The notes under the pieces: model-generated
Told to the model about the DNA's origin: nothing
The model's input: only the letters and a program-made list of their open reading frames with translations
The model's database searches: none
In this document: one piece after another, positions 39,735-49,409 of the stretch
Layout: each line of letters begins with the position of its first letter
How positions within the stretch are numbered: position 1 is the first letter of the stretch
Source of the DNA: Novymonas esmeraldas
Taxonomy: Eukaryota > Euglenozoa > Kinetoplastea > Trypanosomatida > Trypanosomatidae
Assembly (NCBI GenBank): GCA_019188245.1
Contig: JAECZO010000099.1
Location: 1-64,000, forward strand
Reading direction: 5' to 3'
DNA: 64,000 nucleotides
Made by a program: the position numbers and the translations under genes

Positions 39735-40664
39735 ATGAACCCCGTGGCCGCCGCCGCAGCGGCGCGTCTGCCCCAGAACGCGCAGGGGTGGCTGCCGCTG
39801 CTACGACGTGCGCTGGACGTCCCCATCGATGCGGTGACGTTCCCCCAGCACTTCTACGTCCACACCGTCGTCAACGGCGCCGTCGCCGCGGGCGGCGGAT
39901 ATGCGCCGCAGAAGGCGCCGATGAAGCTGTCCTCGCCGCGGCAGAGCGCCGTGCTCGTGCTGCTCTCCCCCGCCGCCACGGCGAGCGGCTTTCAAGACAT
40001 GTGCATCACACTGACGCGGCGGTCTGAGATCGTCACGTCGCACAAGGGCGAGATGAGCTTCCCTGGCGGCCGCGTGGACCCCGGCGAGACGGCGCGCGAC
40101 GCGGCGCAGCGAGAGGCGCTGGAGGAGGTCGGGCTGCTGCCGTCCGCGTACGAGATCGTCGGCTCCCTCACCCCCATCGCCACGAACCTGCACGGCGCCC
40201 GTGTGACGCCGTTCGTCGCCGTCGCGTCAGACCCGGCGCAGCCGTACTGCGCGAGCCCCGACGAGGTGCACTCCATCCACTACTTGCACATGTCGACGCT
40301 GCTGACCGAGGCGGCGACGCGGCACGCGCGTGCGATTCGGTACCGCAGCTCCGTGAGTCGACGCCCCTGCCTGTTCCCCTGCTTCTTCGCAAGTCCGGTG
40401 CCGACGGCGGTGTCCGACGCGGTCCGCCTCTCCCCCAATGCGTCCGTCGTGCCGGACGACTGCGGCTTCGACCCGATGCTGAGCGACGACTTCCCCGGAG
40501 AGCTGGTCTGGGGACTCACGTCCTTCATCACGTGCGAGCTCGTCGCTCGCGTGGCGAAGGCACTCACAGACGCACCGGGCGGGGACTCGGCCGCCGCGGT
40601 GAGAGCGCTGCTGGTGCCATCGAACGTCGTCGCCCGCGACTCTGTGTCTGCGTCTCCGGCGTAG
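39735..40664 (+). CDS. Nudix hydrolase, CoA-pyrophosphatase-like (309 aa)
   Basis: Hydrolyses nucleoside diphosphate linked to another group. The Nudix box is complete: GGRVDPGETARDAAQREALE at 111-130, continuing EVG, with Gly112, Glu118, Arg126-Glu127 and Glu130-Glu131 in register. Upstream QSAVLVLLSP and CITLTRRSEIVTSHKGEMSFPGG, and downstream TPIATNLHGARVTPFVAV, are the pattern of the NUDT7/NUDT8 CoA-diphosphatase group; substrate remains an inference. There is no C-terminal PTS1 (ends SASPA) and no clear PTS2. The first ten residues are Ala-rich with one Arg, a possible but weak mitochondrial signal. The C-terminal 80 residues have a low-complexity Ala/Ser tail. Confidence 0.88.
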   Translation: MNPVAAAAAARLPQNAQGWLPLLRRALDVPIDAVTFPQHFYVHTVVNGAVAAGGGYAPQKAPMKLSSPRQSAVLVLLSPAATASGFQDMCITLTRRSEIVTSHKGEMSFPGGRVDPGETARDAAQREALEEVGLLPSAYEIVGSLTPIATNLHGARVTPFVAVASDPAQPYCASPDEVHSIHYLHMSTLLTEAATRHARAIRYRSSVSRRPCLFPCFFASPVPTAVSDAVRLSPNASVVPDDCGFDPMLSDDFPGELVWGLTSFITCELVARVAKALTDAPGGDSAAAVRALLVPSNVVARDSVSASPA

Positions 40665-42080
40665 ACGAGAGATGTCGGCGCTGGGCGATATCCTGCACGA
40701 CCCACCCGATCTGACGCGGAATGAGATACGCCTCTCTCTCTCTCTACCTGCCTGCCCGCGCGCGTGAGTGTGTGAGTGTGTGTGTGTGTGTGTGCTTCTC
40801 TTCTTCGGCTCTTCAACTTCACTTCCTCCCTTCACACACATACACACGCAGACACTCACACGCTGAGTTTCTCTCCATCTCCCTCATTCACGCGGGCAGC
40901 GGCCGATATGGCAGCAAACGTGTTTGTTGTGACAACGCTGCGGTTCTTTGTGGCACTCTCTCCTCCTTCTCTCCACCATTCGTCTCCTTCTCATCGTCGG
41001 CACCACCTCCACACAGGCGATGACGTACGTGTGCGTGTGTGTGTGTGTGTGTGTGTGCGGTGAGGGAAAAGAGAGAGAGGGAGAGAGGCCAAGGGCACCG
41101 ATGTGTGCACATGTGAGCGCGGTTCGCCTTCCTCTCCCTCCTTCTCACTGGCCTCCCCACCCCAAGAGGTGGAGCATCACGTGAGACAGGAGAGGTAGCC
41201 GCCAGCGGCGGGTATCGACATCAACAAGAGAGGGCAGCGATCACACCTGCAGTGGGGTAAAGTGCGAGATCGAGGGAGAGACACGTGCGACGGTGGCAGT
41301 GACGTCGCTGCGCGTCCACCGTCCTGCGCGTTCTCCTTCCTCTTCTGCCTTGCCTGCCTGTCTCTGCATCGACACTCCGACGCCAAGCCGTACGCCTCTC
41401 TCACTCTGTCTGTGCGTGCGTGTGTGTGGGTGTGTGTTTGTGTCTGCGTGCATGAGATGTGGTTGAGGGCATGGGTGTGGGTGTGGTGTGTGGCCTCTGC
41501 GCGGCACATGCGCGACTGCGGCGCTGCTGCTGCTGCTGCGATTGTAGTTCACTCCTTTGTGTGCTTTGTGAGGAGAGGAGAGGAGAGGAGAGGAGAGGGG
41601 GGGAAGGGATGCAACGTGGGCCGTGTGTGCTCGTCCGCCTCTACTCTTCTCCACCTTCTTCCTGCCACCACTTTACATGTCACATACGCACACAACACAA
41701 CACACATACACATACACCACACCACAACGCACCACATCTCTGGGTGTGTAGAGTCGTGGGGGAAGGAAAGCCTGAGCGTTTGCGGTGAAGGGAGTCGGAG
41801 GTGCATCCCTGCGAAAGGGCCCTCCGCCGCTCCACCCCACTCGTCCCCCTCCCTTTCTCCATTCCACATTTTTTTTTTTTTTTGCGAGGGAGTCGGCGAG
41901 AGCCGCAAGACACTTGTGTGTGTTGGCACTGTCGGGGGGAACCGGCGCCGCCGTGTATCTCGCTGAGGGTCTTCTCGCTTTCTTATACACACTCTCAGAC
42001 ACATACATACACACATACACACATACACACATACACACGTACACACATACACACACTTGTGCACATTGTGACGGTGGGTC
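40665..42080 (+). other. Intergenic/UTR region
   Basis: No supported gene in 1.4 kb. It holds (GT)n at about 40769-40793 and 41030-41056, an AGGAG tandem near 41571-41597, a T-run at 41870-41883, and an ATACACAC tandem near 42001-42055. AG 41997-41998 is the likely acceptor; no other AG lies between it and the ATG at 42081. Confidence 0.45.
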
Positions 42081-43040
42081 ATGATGCGTCGACGGGAGGC
42101 GGAGGCGGAGTCGGTGGCCCGCTTCTATATGGCTGGCATGCTCATCGGCCTGTTGGGGCTCCTCCTCTCGTGCGGCTACGGCGTGGGACTCTTCCACGCG
42201 CCTGACGACGTGGAGAAGCTGAACGCCGCGATCCGCACCGTTGAGAGCAGTCGAGTCACGTCGCTGCTGCAGGTGTTGTCCGCAGGCAAGACGAACTTCA
42301 GCACCGAGGGCCGCGTGCACCCGCTCTACGCACTCACGTGTGTAGAGGAGGACCACACGGAGGAGGCGCAGCAGATGATCCATGAGGTCGCGAAGTGGTT
42401 CCGCACGGTGCCGATCGACCTCGACCCCGCGCGCCACCCTTTGACCGCGGCCTACCGACACCGACGCTACACCGTCGCGCGCGCCTTCATCGAGGGGTGG
42501 CAGCATCCCGTGCCAGACGCGGACGACGAGGATGCTGTCATGGATGAAGTACACGCCAGCGCCTTGTCGGCTGCCGAGCTGCTCAAGGTCGACCCGCGTG
42601 TGAATGTGTACTGCCGCAGCAGCGACGCCGCCCGGTGTAACGTCATCGCGGCGACGCGTGTGCGGAATGCGTCGAACAGCCGCCTCGAGGCGGCACATCA
42701 GCGCCGCTACGGCCGCCCCTCCGCGCCGCCGCGGGAGACGCCGTACCGCGACAGCGACATGCGGCCCAAGATCATCGCCCCGAGCTCGACTGTGCGAGCG
42801 GCGCTCTGGGACGACCCCTTCCACCCCGTGGTGCCTGACCTGCTGCCCCCGCGCACCGCCCCGGTGATGAACCCCGGCTACTTCAGCAGCGTCCTCGATC
42901 AGCTCGCCTACGTCCTTCTCGGCTACTCGGAAGGGTCGTCGACGGTGGAGGCGCTCGCTGTGTTCGCCGTGGCCACGTCGCTTGTGTTCTTCAGCACCTG
43001 GTGTGTGGGCATGACCTACTGGCTGGTGGTCAGCTCTTAA
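42081..43040 (+). CDS. Two-TM hypothetical membrane protein (319 aa)
   Basis: I do not recognise a named family. The start is ATG ATG after an 82-nt leader. A first hydrophobic helix lies at about 16-38 (FYMAGMLIGLLGLLLSCGYG) and a second at about 289-316 (EALAVFAVATSLVFFSTWC), with a soluble segment of about 250 residues between them. The soluble part is charged, rich in Arg/Asp/Glu and low in cysteine (three or four), and contains LYALTCVEEDHTEEAQ and RCNVIAATRVRNASN, the latter with a possible N-glycosylation site. Topology with both ends on one side is likely. Probably kinetoplastid-specific. Confidence 0.75.
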   Translation: MMRRREAEAESVARFYMAGMLIGLLGLLLSCGYGVGLFHAPDDVEKLNAAIRTVESSRVTSLLQVLSAGKTNFSTEGRVHPLYALTCVEEDHTEEAQQMIHEVAKWFRTVPIDLDPARHPLTAAYRHRRYTVARAFIEGWQHPVPDADDEDAVMDEVHASALSAAELLKVDPRVNVYCRSSDAARCNVIAATRVRNASNSRLEAAHQRRYGRPSAPPRETPYRDSDMRPKIIAPSSTVRAALWDDPFHPVVPDLLPPRTAPVMNPGYFSSVLDQLAYVLLGYSEGSSTVEALAVFAVATSLVFFSTWCVGMTYWLVVSS

Positions 43041-43501
43041 ACACTTACACACAGACAACCACACACACGCACACACATGTTCTCTCGCCTTGGCGCCAAA
43101 GCACCGGATGTCGCTCGCTGGTGTGCAGCGGAGAAGAGGAGGAGTGAGTGAGAGAGAGAGTGAGAGTGACAGAGAGAGGCAGAGCAGACTGTGTCCACTC
43201 GCCTCACGACGTGCGCTGCATGAACGTAAGGGACGAGAACGACGGCCGACCCTCTGCTCTCTCTGCTCTCTCTGCTCTTCCACCGGCTTCGCATGCGACT
43301 GTCGCAGACCTTCCTCCCCCTCTGCCTCTCTCTCTCTCTCTCCTCGTGCGGTGGCTCCCGCCCCGTGTGCGTGTGTGTCCTCTTCGTGGAGACACACCAG
43401 CGGGCTGGACTTGACAGAGCACACAGAACAGATACACACTTCCACACACACATTCACACACGCACAGTTGCAGGCGCGATCGCGTTGTTAGCGGGGGTAC
43501 G
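43041..43501 (+). other. Intergenic/UTR region
   Basis: No gene seen. A CT-rich tract at about 43311-43343 and CA-rich sequence precede AG 43466-43467, a likely acceptor 35 nt before the next ATG. Confidence 0.45.
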
Positions 43502-44122
43502 ATGGCGTCGTCCACAGCCTTATCCAGCGGCAGGGACGACAAGATTGTGGACCTGCTGTCTATGACGCTGCAGAGGATGGACGACTTCAAGGGCAGACGC
43601 ACAGATGCGACTGCGTACGCGGTGCAGGTCGTGGCGGCAGTGCGTGCGCGCAGTGACACGGACGCAGAGTTCAAGGATCACGTCATGGGCATCGTGGCCA
43701 ACGTCAAAAACCTGAACGGGGAGCTGGCCGCATCCTCGCCCGAGGGGAGCAGCGCCAGTGGCATCTCCGCCGCGGCGCTCGCGGCGATGGAGACGAGTGC
43801 GATGCTCTCGGCGCAGCAGCGGAAGGCCATGGCAGCCACGTTCCGCAAGCGAGCGCGTGAGCAGACAAACGTGGACAAGACGTCGCTGCACTGCACCAAG
43901 TGCGGGCTCGTGCGCCGTGACCGACTCAACATCAACGAGCTCGCGCTCGACTCGGAGGAGAGCGGGTCTCACTTCGACTACAACTTCGACAACGTCTGCA
44001 CCTGCACCCACTCTAGCGACGCGGAGGACAGCAGCTCTGACGAGGAGGAGGACGAGGACAGCGACAGGCCGGCGCGGCCGAGACGCGACTCTGCTACTGG
44101 ATCGGACAGCGACACCAACTGA
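43502..44122 (+). CDS. TFIIS-like protein with degenerate zinc ribbon (206 aa)
   Basis: Residues about 10-115 match by eye the helical central domain (domain II) of transcription elongation factor TFIIS: a segment HVMGIVANVKNLN takes the place of the IRSIVxNLKDxxN helix, and ISAAALAAMETSAMLSAQQR that of the LAxMTSEEMASEExK helix. A cysteine cluster follows (Cys131, Cys134, Cys166, Cys168). TFIIS has a Cys4 ribbon with an RSADEPMT hairpin that enters the polymerase; here that hairpin is not found and the spacing is CxxC-x31-CxC, so RNA-cleavage stimulation is doubtful. The last 40 residues are an acidic Ser/Asp/Glu tail. It may be a structural or regulatory relative at RNA polymerase. Confidence in the family link is moderate. 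Confidence 0.7.
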   Translation: MASSTALSSGRDDKIVDLLSMTLQRMDDFKGRRTDATAYAVQVVAAVRARSDTDAEFKDHVMGIVANVKNLNGELAASSPEGSSASGISAAALAAMETSAMLSAQQRKAMAATFRKRAREQTNVDKTSLHCTKCGLVRRDRLNINELALDSEESGSHFDYNFDNVCTCTHSSDAEDSSSDEEEDEDSDRPARPRRDSATGSDSDTN

Positions 44123-45092
44123 TGCCGCCAAGGCGGTTCTGTCAAGGCTCGGCAACGCCGACACCGCCGAGCCTCGCTGGACTCGTGCGCCCTCCAACTC
44201 GCGGGGTGGCGAGGGGAGGGAGTGTGTGTGTGTGTGTGTATGTGGCGGCACGACGTGTTGACCAGCTCAGTCTCGCCGCTCTCTCCCTTTGAGGACGGCT
44301 GCATCGTCGGCGAGTGCTGCGGACTAGGCGCATGAGGATGACGCGGTGCCTGTGCGCCACGCAGCTTAACTGGATGTCCACCACCTTCCCAGCACACACG
44401 CCAACAGCGCGTTACCGCCTGAACGCGGCGCGCAGCGACACGGAGACCACGACGCCGCCCCCTCAAAAAAAAAAAAAAAGAAAGCAATGCATTTCTTCTC
44501 TGTTTGCTGTCTGCTGTCTGCTGTCAGCATCGCCCTCCCTCTCGCTACCTCCCTGTCTCTCTCTCTATCTCTTCTCTTCTTCACCTCCGCTTCTCCGACG
44601 CTCACCACAACACGGGGAGGGGCTGAGGTAGTCGTAGTCGTGTTGGTGGTGGGTCCTGGCCGCACACCCTAACGCACTCCTCGACACACGCCCTCACGCG
44701 TTGGTGTATAGACGGTCTGGACCAGCATCCACTGCGTACCACGAGTGCAACGTGGGTCATTGTCTTCTCGGTGCACACCCACACTCTCGGCGTGCGCCTC
44801 GTGGCTGGAGTGACTGCCCCCCTCCCCCCCTCCCCCCCTCCCTCGTAGAAGAGACACGTGCACACACACACACACACACACACACACGCATACAAACACA
44901 CACATAGACACGCATACATAAGCTCCATCGAGCCACATACACACTGACGTGGACGTGAGAGGTCACGTGTGCGGCCAACAGCCTGTACGCCATCGAAAGG
45001 GCTGCTATCTGAGGCTGGAGCACCGCTGCGCCGCACTCGCGCTGGCCGAGGGAAGTGAGGGGGGACGGAGGCGGAGAGACAGAGAGGGGGCG
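44123..45092 (+). other. Intergenic/UTR region
   Basis: No supported gene. It holds an A-run at 44465-44479 and (CA)n at about 44862-44886. A C-rich pyrimidine tract (44817-44844) ends in AG 44847-44848, the likely acceptor of the next gene. Confidence 0.45.
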
Positions 45093-47381
45093 ATGGGGGA
45101 CATCTACGCCGTTGCAGAGGATCTCGTCCAGGAGCTGCGGGTGAGCCTGTGCGAGTGGGGGCGTACTCCAGACACACTGGCGTGCGTCCAGCGCACCGCT
45201 ACCCGCAAGGCTGAGGCCGAGGCGAGAGGCGATGCGAGCGGGTGCCGTGTCTCACCGACCGCAGGACCGCGGTGGCCAGCGTTTGCCTTCACGCCGCTCA
45301 CCACCGCGCCGGTGACGTCCGCTCACTTCTCCTCGGTGGAGCACAGACACCCCGACACAGCAGCCACCGTCGGCGGCGCCACGCTCGTCCACCAGCGGCG
45401 CAGGAGCGGCGAGGGCCGCGTGCTCCGCAGCAGGCCTGTCGCGCATGTCGACGCCAACAAGGTGGTCACCGCGACGGAGGGGAGCGCAGCTGCAGCGCTG
45501 CACAGCTCGGTGGAAGGCGCAGCGCCGACCTCGACGGGCTGTGCCCGTGCGTCCACCTCGGCCAAGTCGCACCTGTCGCCGCTCGGACGCCGGCTGTACG
45601 CGGACATGCAGCGCCGCGGGTCCGCCTTGCTCGCGGCGGCCCACCCCACAGCTGTGGAGTGGCGCCGCCGCTCGGCCGGTCCGCAGGACGCCGAGGTGCG
45701 TCGCGCTGTGCGGGACTACCTCTACCGCATGAACATCATCTCTGCTATGGAAGTGGCCGAGGACGCCACCGGCGCGGCCCCCGCCCCGTGCGCGCTCGGC
45801 GACGCCGTCTTGAATGGAGCTGCTCTTTGCCAGCTTGTCGCCACACTGCTCGCGGAGGGCGGCAGTGGCGGCGGGGGTGGTGGTGGCGGAGCGCAGGCAA
45901 GCGACCCCGTCCCGTGCCGCACCCCGCGCACGCTCGACGAGGTGCGGGTGAACTACGCGAGCGCGCTCGCCGCACTGCGCGATGGTGCGGCCGAGACGGC
46001 GCGAGAACGCATACCACGCGAGGCGTGGACGGTGACCCCGGAGGAGGTGTTCCGGCGCGCCTCCCCGGCAGCGCTGCTCTCCCTGTTCGTGCACCTGATC
46101 TCCGCCTACCTCCCCGCACCGGAGGAGCTGCCGCGGTGGAGGCCGCACCTGTGCTGGCAACCCGCTGCGGACGCCGACGCGTACGCGCCGCTCCCTGCGC
46201 TGCAGCTCGCGACGGCCGAGGCGGAGTGCGGCGCCTTCCTGCACGCGTGCGGCGTGCTGCCCGACCCGGCGGTGCATCATCTGCCGGGGGATGAGTGCCT
46301 GCTGCCCGCCGTGACCGCCGCGCCGTTCATGGCGAAGTGGACCGGCTGCGTGCGCCGCTCCGACGCGCCGCCCTCCCTCTGCGTGCCCTCCGTGTGGCCC
46401 TTCTTGTGCAACGGTGTGCTGCTCGCGCTGCTGGTGCGCCGCTGCAACAGGGCAGAGGCGACATCGCAGGAGGCAGCGGCACCGCTCTTCTTCGCCAACC
46501 CTCGCACCACCGCCTGCTGCGCCGCCAACGTCGCGGGTGCGTTGCGTGCCATTCACGCGGCGTGGGCGACAAAGCTGCCGTCGTCGGTGACCTCGGCTGA
46601 GTCCGTGGCGGCCGTGCTGCGGGGCCACCGGATGCACCTTCTGCGCCTCCTCTGCGATGTGCGGGCGGCCGTGGACGCGGGTGCGCCAGAGCGCGGCATG
46701 AGCAGCGCGTCCGCGACCCACGCGGGCACAGCCGCGGGTGACTGCCGAACGCCGTCCAACCGCGCGAGCCTGTCGTCCGAGGCCGGCGCGGGCGCAGCCA
46801 AGCTCACTCGCAGCGCCTCCTCGACACAGACGGCGTCTACCGCTGCCAGGGGTGCGCTGCCGCTGAGCGCGTCTCCGTCTCCGTCTTCCTCGCGACGGCC
46901 CGCTTCTCCGCCTCTGTCTGCAGCGCATCGCAGCCCCGCCGCACCGCGCCGAGGCGCCGAGCCGCCGGTGGTCCGGCCGCCACTTGGCGGTGGTGGCTTG
47001 CAGTGTTGGCTGCAGCACCAGCTCGGGACCGAGTACCGCCACGTCGCTGCTGACGGCTCCTTCACGGTGGACCTCACCACATTCGCCCAGCAGCGGCCGT
47101 GCCTCATCTTCTCTGACGGCGTTGTGCTCGCGTGTCTGATCGCGCGACTGGAGCGGCGCCGTTGCGGCTTCCTCGACTGCGTGCAGCCCGCCGCGAAGAG
47201 GGCAGCGAGGCTGTTCAACGTGCGGCGCTGTCTCGAGTTCCTACGCCACCACGCGGGCGTCCTCTTCGACCTACCACTGCTTGACGAGGCGCTCGTGGAG
47301 GGCAGGGTGGACGGTGTGATGGCAGTGCTGCACGGAATGCGGCGCCACTACGGCGCGGCGCACACGCGGCCCCAGCAGTGA
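45093..47381 (+). CDS. Protein with three divergent calponin-homology-like segments (762 aa)
   Basis: Three segments have the helical layout of calponin-homology domains. One spans about 200-330: VRRAVRDYLYRMNII, then LGDAVLNGAALCQLVATLL. A second spans about 370-520: VPSVWPFLCNGVLLALLVRR, then FFANPRTTACCAANVAGAL. A third spans about 636-750: LQCWLQHQL, then PCLIFSDGVVLACLIARLE and RLFNVRRCLEFLRHH. The recurring D-G-x-x-L-x-x-L-I/V pattern after a first helix, then an N-x-x-x-x-L helix, is what points to CH. CH domains bind actin or microtubules; in trypanosomatids such divergent forms are common in flagellar proteins (inference). Ser/Ala/Pro low complexity separates segments two and three. 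Starts at the first ATG (MGDIYAVAEDL). Confidence 0.75.
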   Translation: MGDIYAVAEDLVQELRVSLCEWGRTPDTLACVQRTATRKAEAEARGDASGCRVSPTAGPRWPAFAFTPLTTAPVTSAHFSSVEHRHPDTAATVGGATLVHQRRRSGEGRVLRSRPVAHVDANKVVTATEGSAAAALHSSVEGAAPTSTGCARASTSAKSHLSPLGRRLYADMQRRGSALLAAAHPTAVEWRRRSAGPQDAEVRRAVRDYLYRMNIISAMEVAEDATGAAPAPCALGDAVLNGAALCQLVATLLAEGGSGGGGGGGGAQASDPVPCRTPRTLDEVRVNYASALAALRDGAAETARERIPREAWTVTPEEVFRRASPAALLSLFVHLISAYLPAPEELPRWRPHLCWQPAADADAYAPLPALQLATAEAECGAFLHACGVLPDPAVHHLPGDECLLPAVTAAPFMAKWTGCVRRSDAPPSLCVPSVWPFLCNGVLLALLVRRCNRAEATSQEAAAPLFFANPRTTACCAANVAGALRAIHAAWATKLPSSVTSAESVAAVLRGHRMHLLRLLCDVRAAVDAGAPERGMSSASATHAGTAAGDCRTPSNRASLSSEAGAGAAKLTRSASSTQTASTAARGALPLSASPSPSSSRRPASPPLSAAHRSPAAPRRGAEPPVVRPPLGGGGLQCWLQHQLGTEYRHVAADGSFTVDLTTFAQQRPCLIFSDGVVLACLIARLERRRCGFLDCVQPAAKRAARLFNVRRCLEFLRHHAGVLFDLPLLDEALVEGRVDGVMAVLHGMRRHYGAAHTRPQQ

Positions 47382-47715
47382 CCCCCCCCCCCCCCCCCAC
47401 ACACTCCTCCATCTCGCTGCGTCTGTCGCTTCCCATTCCCTTCCCCCTTCTCCTGCCTCTCCTCGCCGCCTCCTGCCATCCACTGTGTGTGAATGTGTGT
47501 GTGTCTGTCGATGGCGCGCCGCTCCTCTCTCCCATCATTCCTCTCTCACCCTTTTCTGCGAGTCCTACTCGCAGTGCGGTGTCGACCCTCCGCTGCTTTT
47601 TGCGGTCAACATGTGTCGCAGTCGCAGCTGCCCCCCCCCCCCCCCCTCGGTGCCCCTCATGCACGTCACCCCCACCACCGCTTCTCTCCCTCTCTTCTCC
47701 ATTGCCTCCCCCTCC

Positions 47716-47746
<31 letters not shown>

Positions 47747-47945
47747 TGACGATCACATGTGTGTGCCATCGTCGATCGCCGCCGCTCACACACTCCCCTC
47801 ACCTCATCTGCAGCTGATTTCTCAAACGTTTTGCATCGTCGCCTTCCCTCCCCCTCCCCTTCCCTTTCCTTCCCTCTCCTCCCTCCCTCCCCTCTCTGTT
47901 ACACACACACACACACACACAAACACACCGACACCCGCTTCAGCC
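47382..47945 (+). other. Intergenic/UTR region
   Basis: No gene. It has C-runs at 47383-47398 and 47632-47646, (CA)n at about 47719-47746 and 47902-47920, and an almost pure pyrimidine tract at 47842-47899. Confidence 0.5.
47942..47943 (+). promoter_or_regulatory. Trans-splice acceptor AG 2 nt before the xylulokinase ATG
   Basis: After the pyrimidine tract 47842-47899 there is no AG until this one; the next bases are CC then ATG (47946). The leader would be the spliced leader plus two bases. Confidence 0.55.
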
Positions 47946-49409
47946 ATGTACGCCGGTATCGATATGGGCACCTCGGGCATCAAGGTGGCCCTGATGAAGA
48001 GCAACGGCGAGATCGTTGACAGCGCCACCGCCCCGCTCACCGTGTCGAGCCCGCACCCGCTGTGGAACGAGCAGGACGCCGACTCGTGGTGGACCGCCAT
48101 CAACATCGCCATGGACGAGCTCAAGACGCGTCAGGACATGGGCAGCGTCCGCGCGATTGGCCTGTCCGGCCAGATGCACGGCGCGACGCTTCTCGACAAG
48201 AACCACAAGGTGCTGCGCCCCTGCATCCTCTGGTGCGACGGCCGCTGCTACCGTGAGTGCGAGGAGCTGGAGAAGGCCGTGCCCAAGTCGCGGGATATCA
48301 CGGGCAACCTGATGATGCCCGGCTTCACGGCCGGCAAGCTCCTCTGGGTGAAGAAGCACGAGCCGGAGGTCTTCGCCAAGGTGGACAAGGTGCTGCTGCC
48401 CAAGGACTACGCGCGCTTCCTCATGACCGGCGACTTCGCGTCGGAGATGTCGGACTCGTCCGGCTCGATGTGGATGGACACCGGCAAGCGCGATTGGAAC
48501 GATGACATTCTGCGCGCCACCGGCCTGAGCCGCGCGAACATGCCCAAGCTGTACGAGGGGTCCGAGATCACCGGCACGCTCACTGCCGAGGTGGCGCAGC
48601 GCTGGGGTATGAAGCGCGTGCCCGTGGTCGGCGGCGGCGGCGACAACGAGGCTGGCGCCGTCGGCGCGGGTCTCTTCAAGCCTGGCCAGGCCATGCTGTC
48701 GCTGGGCACCTCCGGCGTGTACTTCATCGTCTCGGACGGCTTCCACTACAACACAAAGGAGGCGGTCCACAGCTTCTGCCACGCGCTGCCGAAGCGCTGG
48801 CACCTCATGTCGGTCATCCTCAGCTGCGCCGTGTGCCTTGACTGGGCGACGAAGCTGACGGGGTGCAAGAGCGTCGGCGAGTTCGTGAGCGAGGCGGAGA
48901 AGGCGAAGAACTTCGACGAGCGCCCCATCTACTTCCTGCCCTACCTCGCCGGCGAGCGCACGCCGCACAACGACCCGAATGCCAAGGGTGTCTTCTTCGG
49001 CTTCACCTCCCACCACGGCCGCCCAGAGCTGGCGCGTGCGGTGCTGGAGGGCGTGAGCTTCGCCATGGCGCAGGGTATGGACGCCGTCCACCGGTGCGGC
49101 GTCGAGCCGAGCAACATCGCCCTCATCGGCGGCGGCTCGCGCAGCCGCTTCTGGCGCCAGATGCTGGCCGATGTCAGCGGCTACCCGATGGACTACTGCA
49201 CCGGCTCGGAGGTCGGCCCGGCGCTCGGCGCCTGCCGCCTCGCCCAGATCGCGATGGAGAAGCGCCCGCTCGAGGAGCTGCTCCCGCATCTCCCGCTGAA
49301 GGAGACGCACCAGCCCGACATGAAGAAGCACGAGCAGTACAAGAAGCGGCGTGCCACTTATGATGCGCTGTACAAGCAGCTCAAGCCCATCATGAACGCC
49401 AAGTTGTAG
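47946..49409 (+). CDS. XK: Xylulokinase, bacterial type, with glycosomal -AKL tail (487 aa)
   Basis: Phosphorylates D-xylulose to xylulose 5-phosphate, feeding the pentose phosphate pathway. FGGY-family marks: GIDMGTSGIKVAL at the N-terminus with Asp6; GLSGQMHGATLLD with QMHG at 76-79, the xylulose-site signature; WCDGR; GGGGDNEAGAVG with the catalytic-base position Asp233; PYLAGERTPHNDP; and LIGGGSRSRFWRQMLAD. Length and numbering match bacterial XylB almost residue for residue, and similarity to bacteria rather than eukaryotic xylulokinase is typical of a laterally acquired gene; xylulokinase has been reported as a lateral acquisition in Leishmania. The C-terminus NAKL ends in the PTS1 form -AKL, predicting import into glycosomes. 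Base composition is like its neighbours, so transfer is not recent. Confidence 0.95.
   Translation: MYAGIDMGTSGIKVALMKSNGEIVDSATAPLTVSSPHPLWNEQDADSWWTAINIAMDELKTRQDMGSVRAIGLSGQMHGATLLDKNHKVLRPCILWCDGRCYRECEELEKAVPKSRDITGNLMMPGFTAGKLLWVKKHEPEVFAKVDKVLLPKDYARFLMTGDFASEMSDSSGSMWMDTGKRDWNDDILRATGLSRANMPKLYEGSEITGTLTAEVAQRWGMKRVPVVGGGGDNEAGAVGAGLFKPGQAMLSLGTSGVYFIVSDGFHYNTKEAVHSFCHALPKRWHLMSVILSCAVCLDWATKLTGCKSVGEFVSEAEKAKNFDERPIYFLPYLAGERTPHNDPNAKGVFFGFTSHHGRPELARAVLEGVSFAMAQGMDAVHRCGVEPSNIALIGGGSRSRFWRQMLADVSGYPMDYCTGSEVGPALGACRLAQIAMEKRPLEELLPHLPLKETHQPDMKKHEQYKKRRATYDALYKQLKPIMNAKL

Noticed and set aside
41571-41597. AGGAG tandem as a ribosome-binding site
   Set aside because: Shine-Dalgarno logic does not apply to this eukaryote, and the repeat lies about 500 nt from any gene start.
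44949-45092. Upstream extension of the CH-like protein
   Set aside because: The upstream frame begins at GTG with no ATG; the first ATG is 45093.
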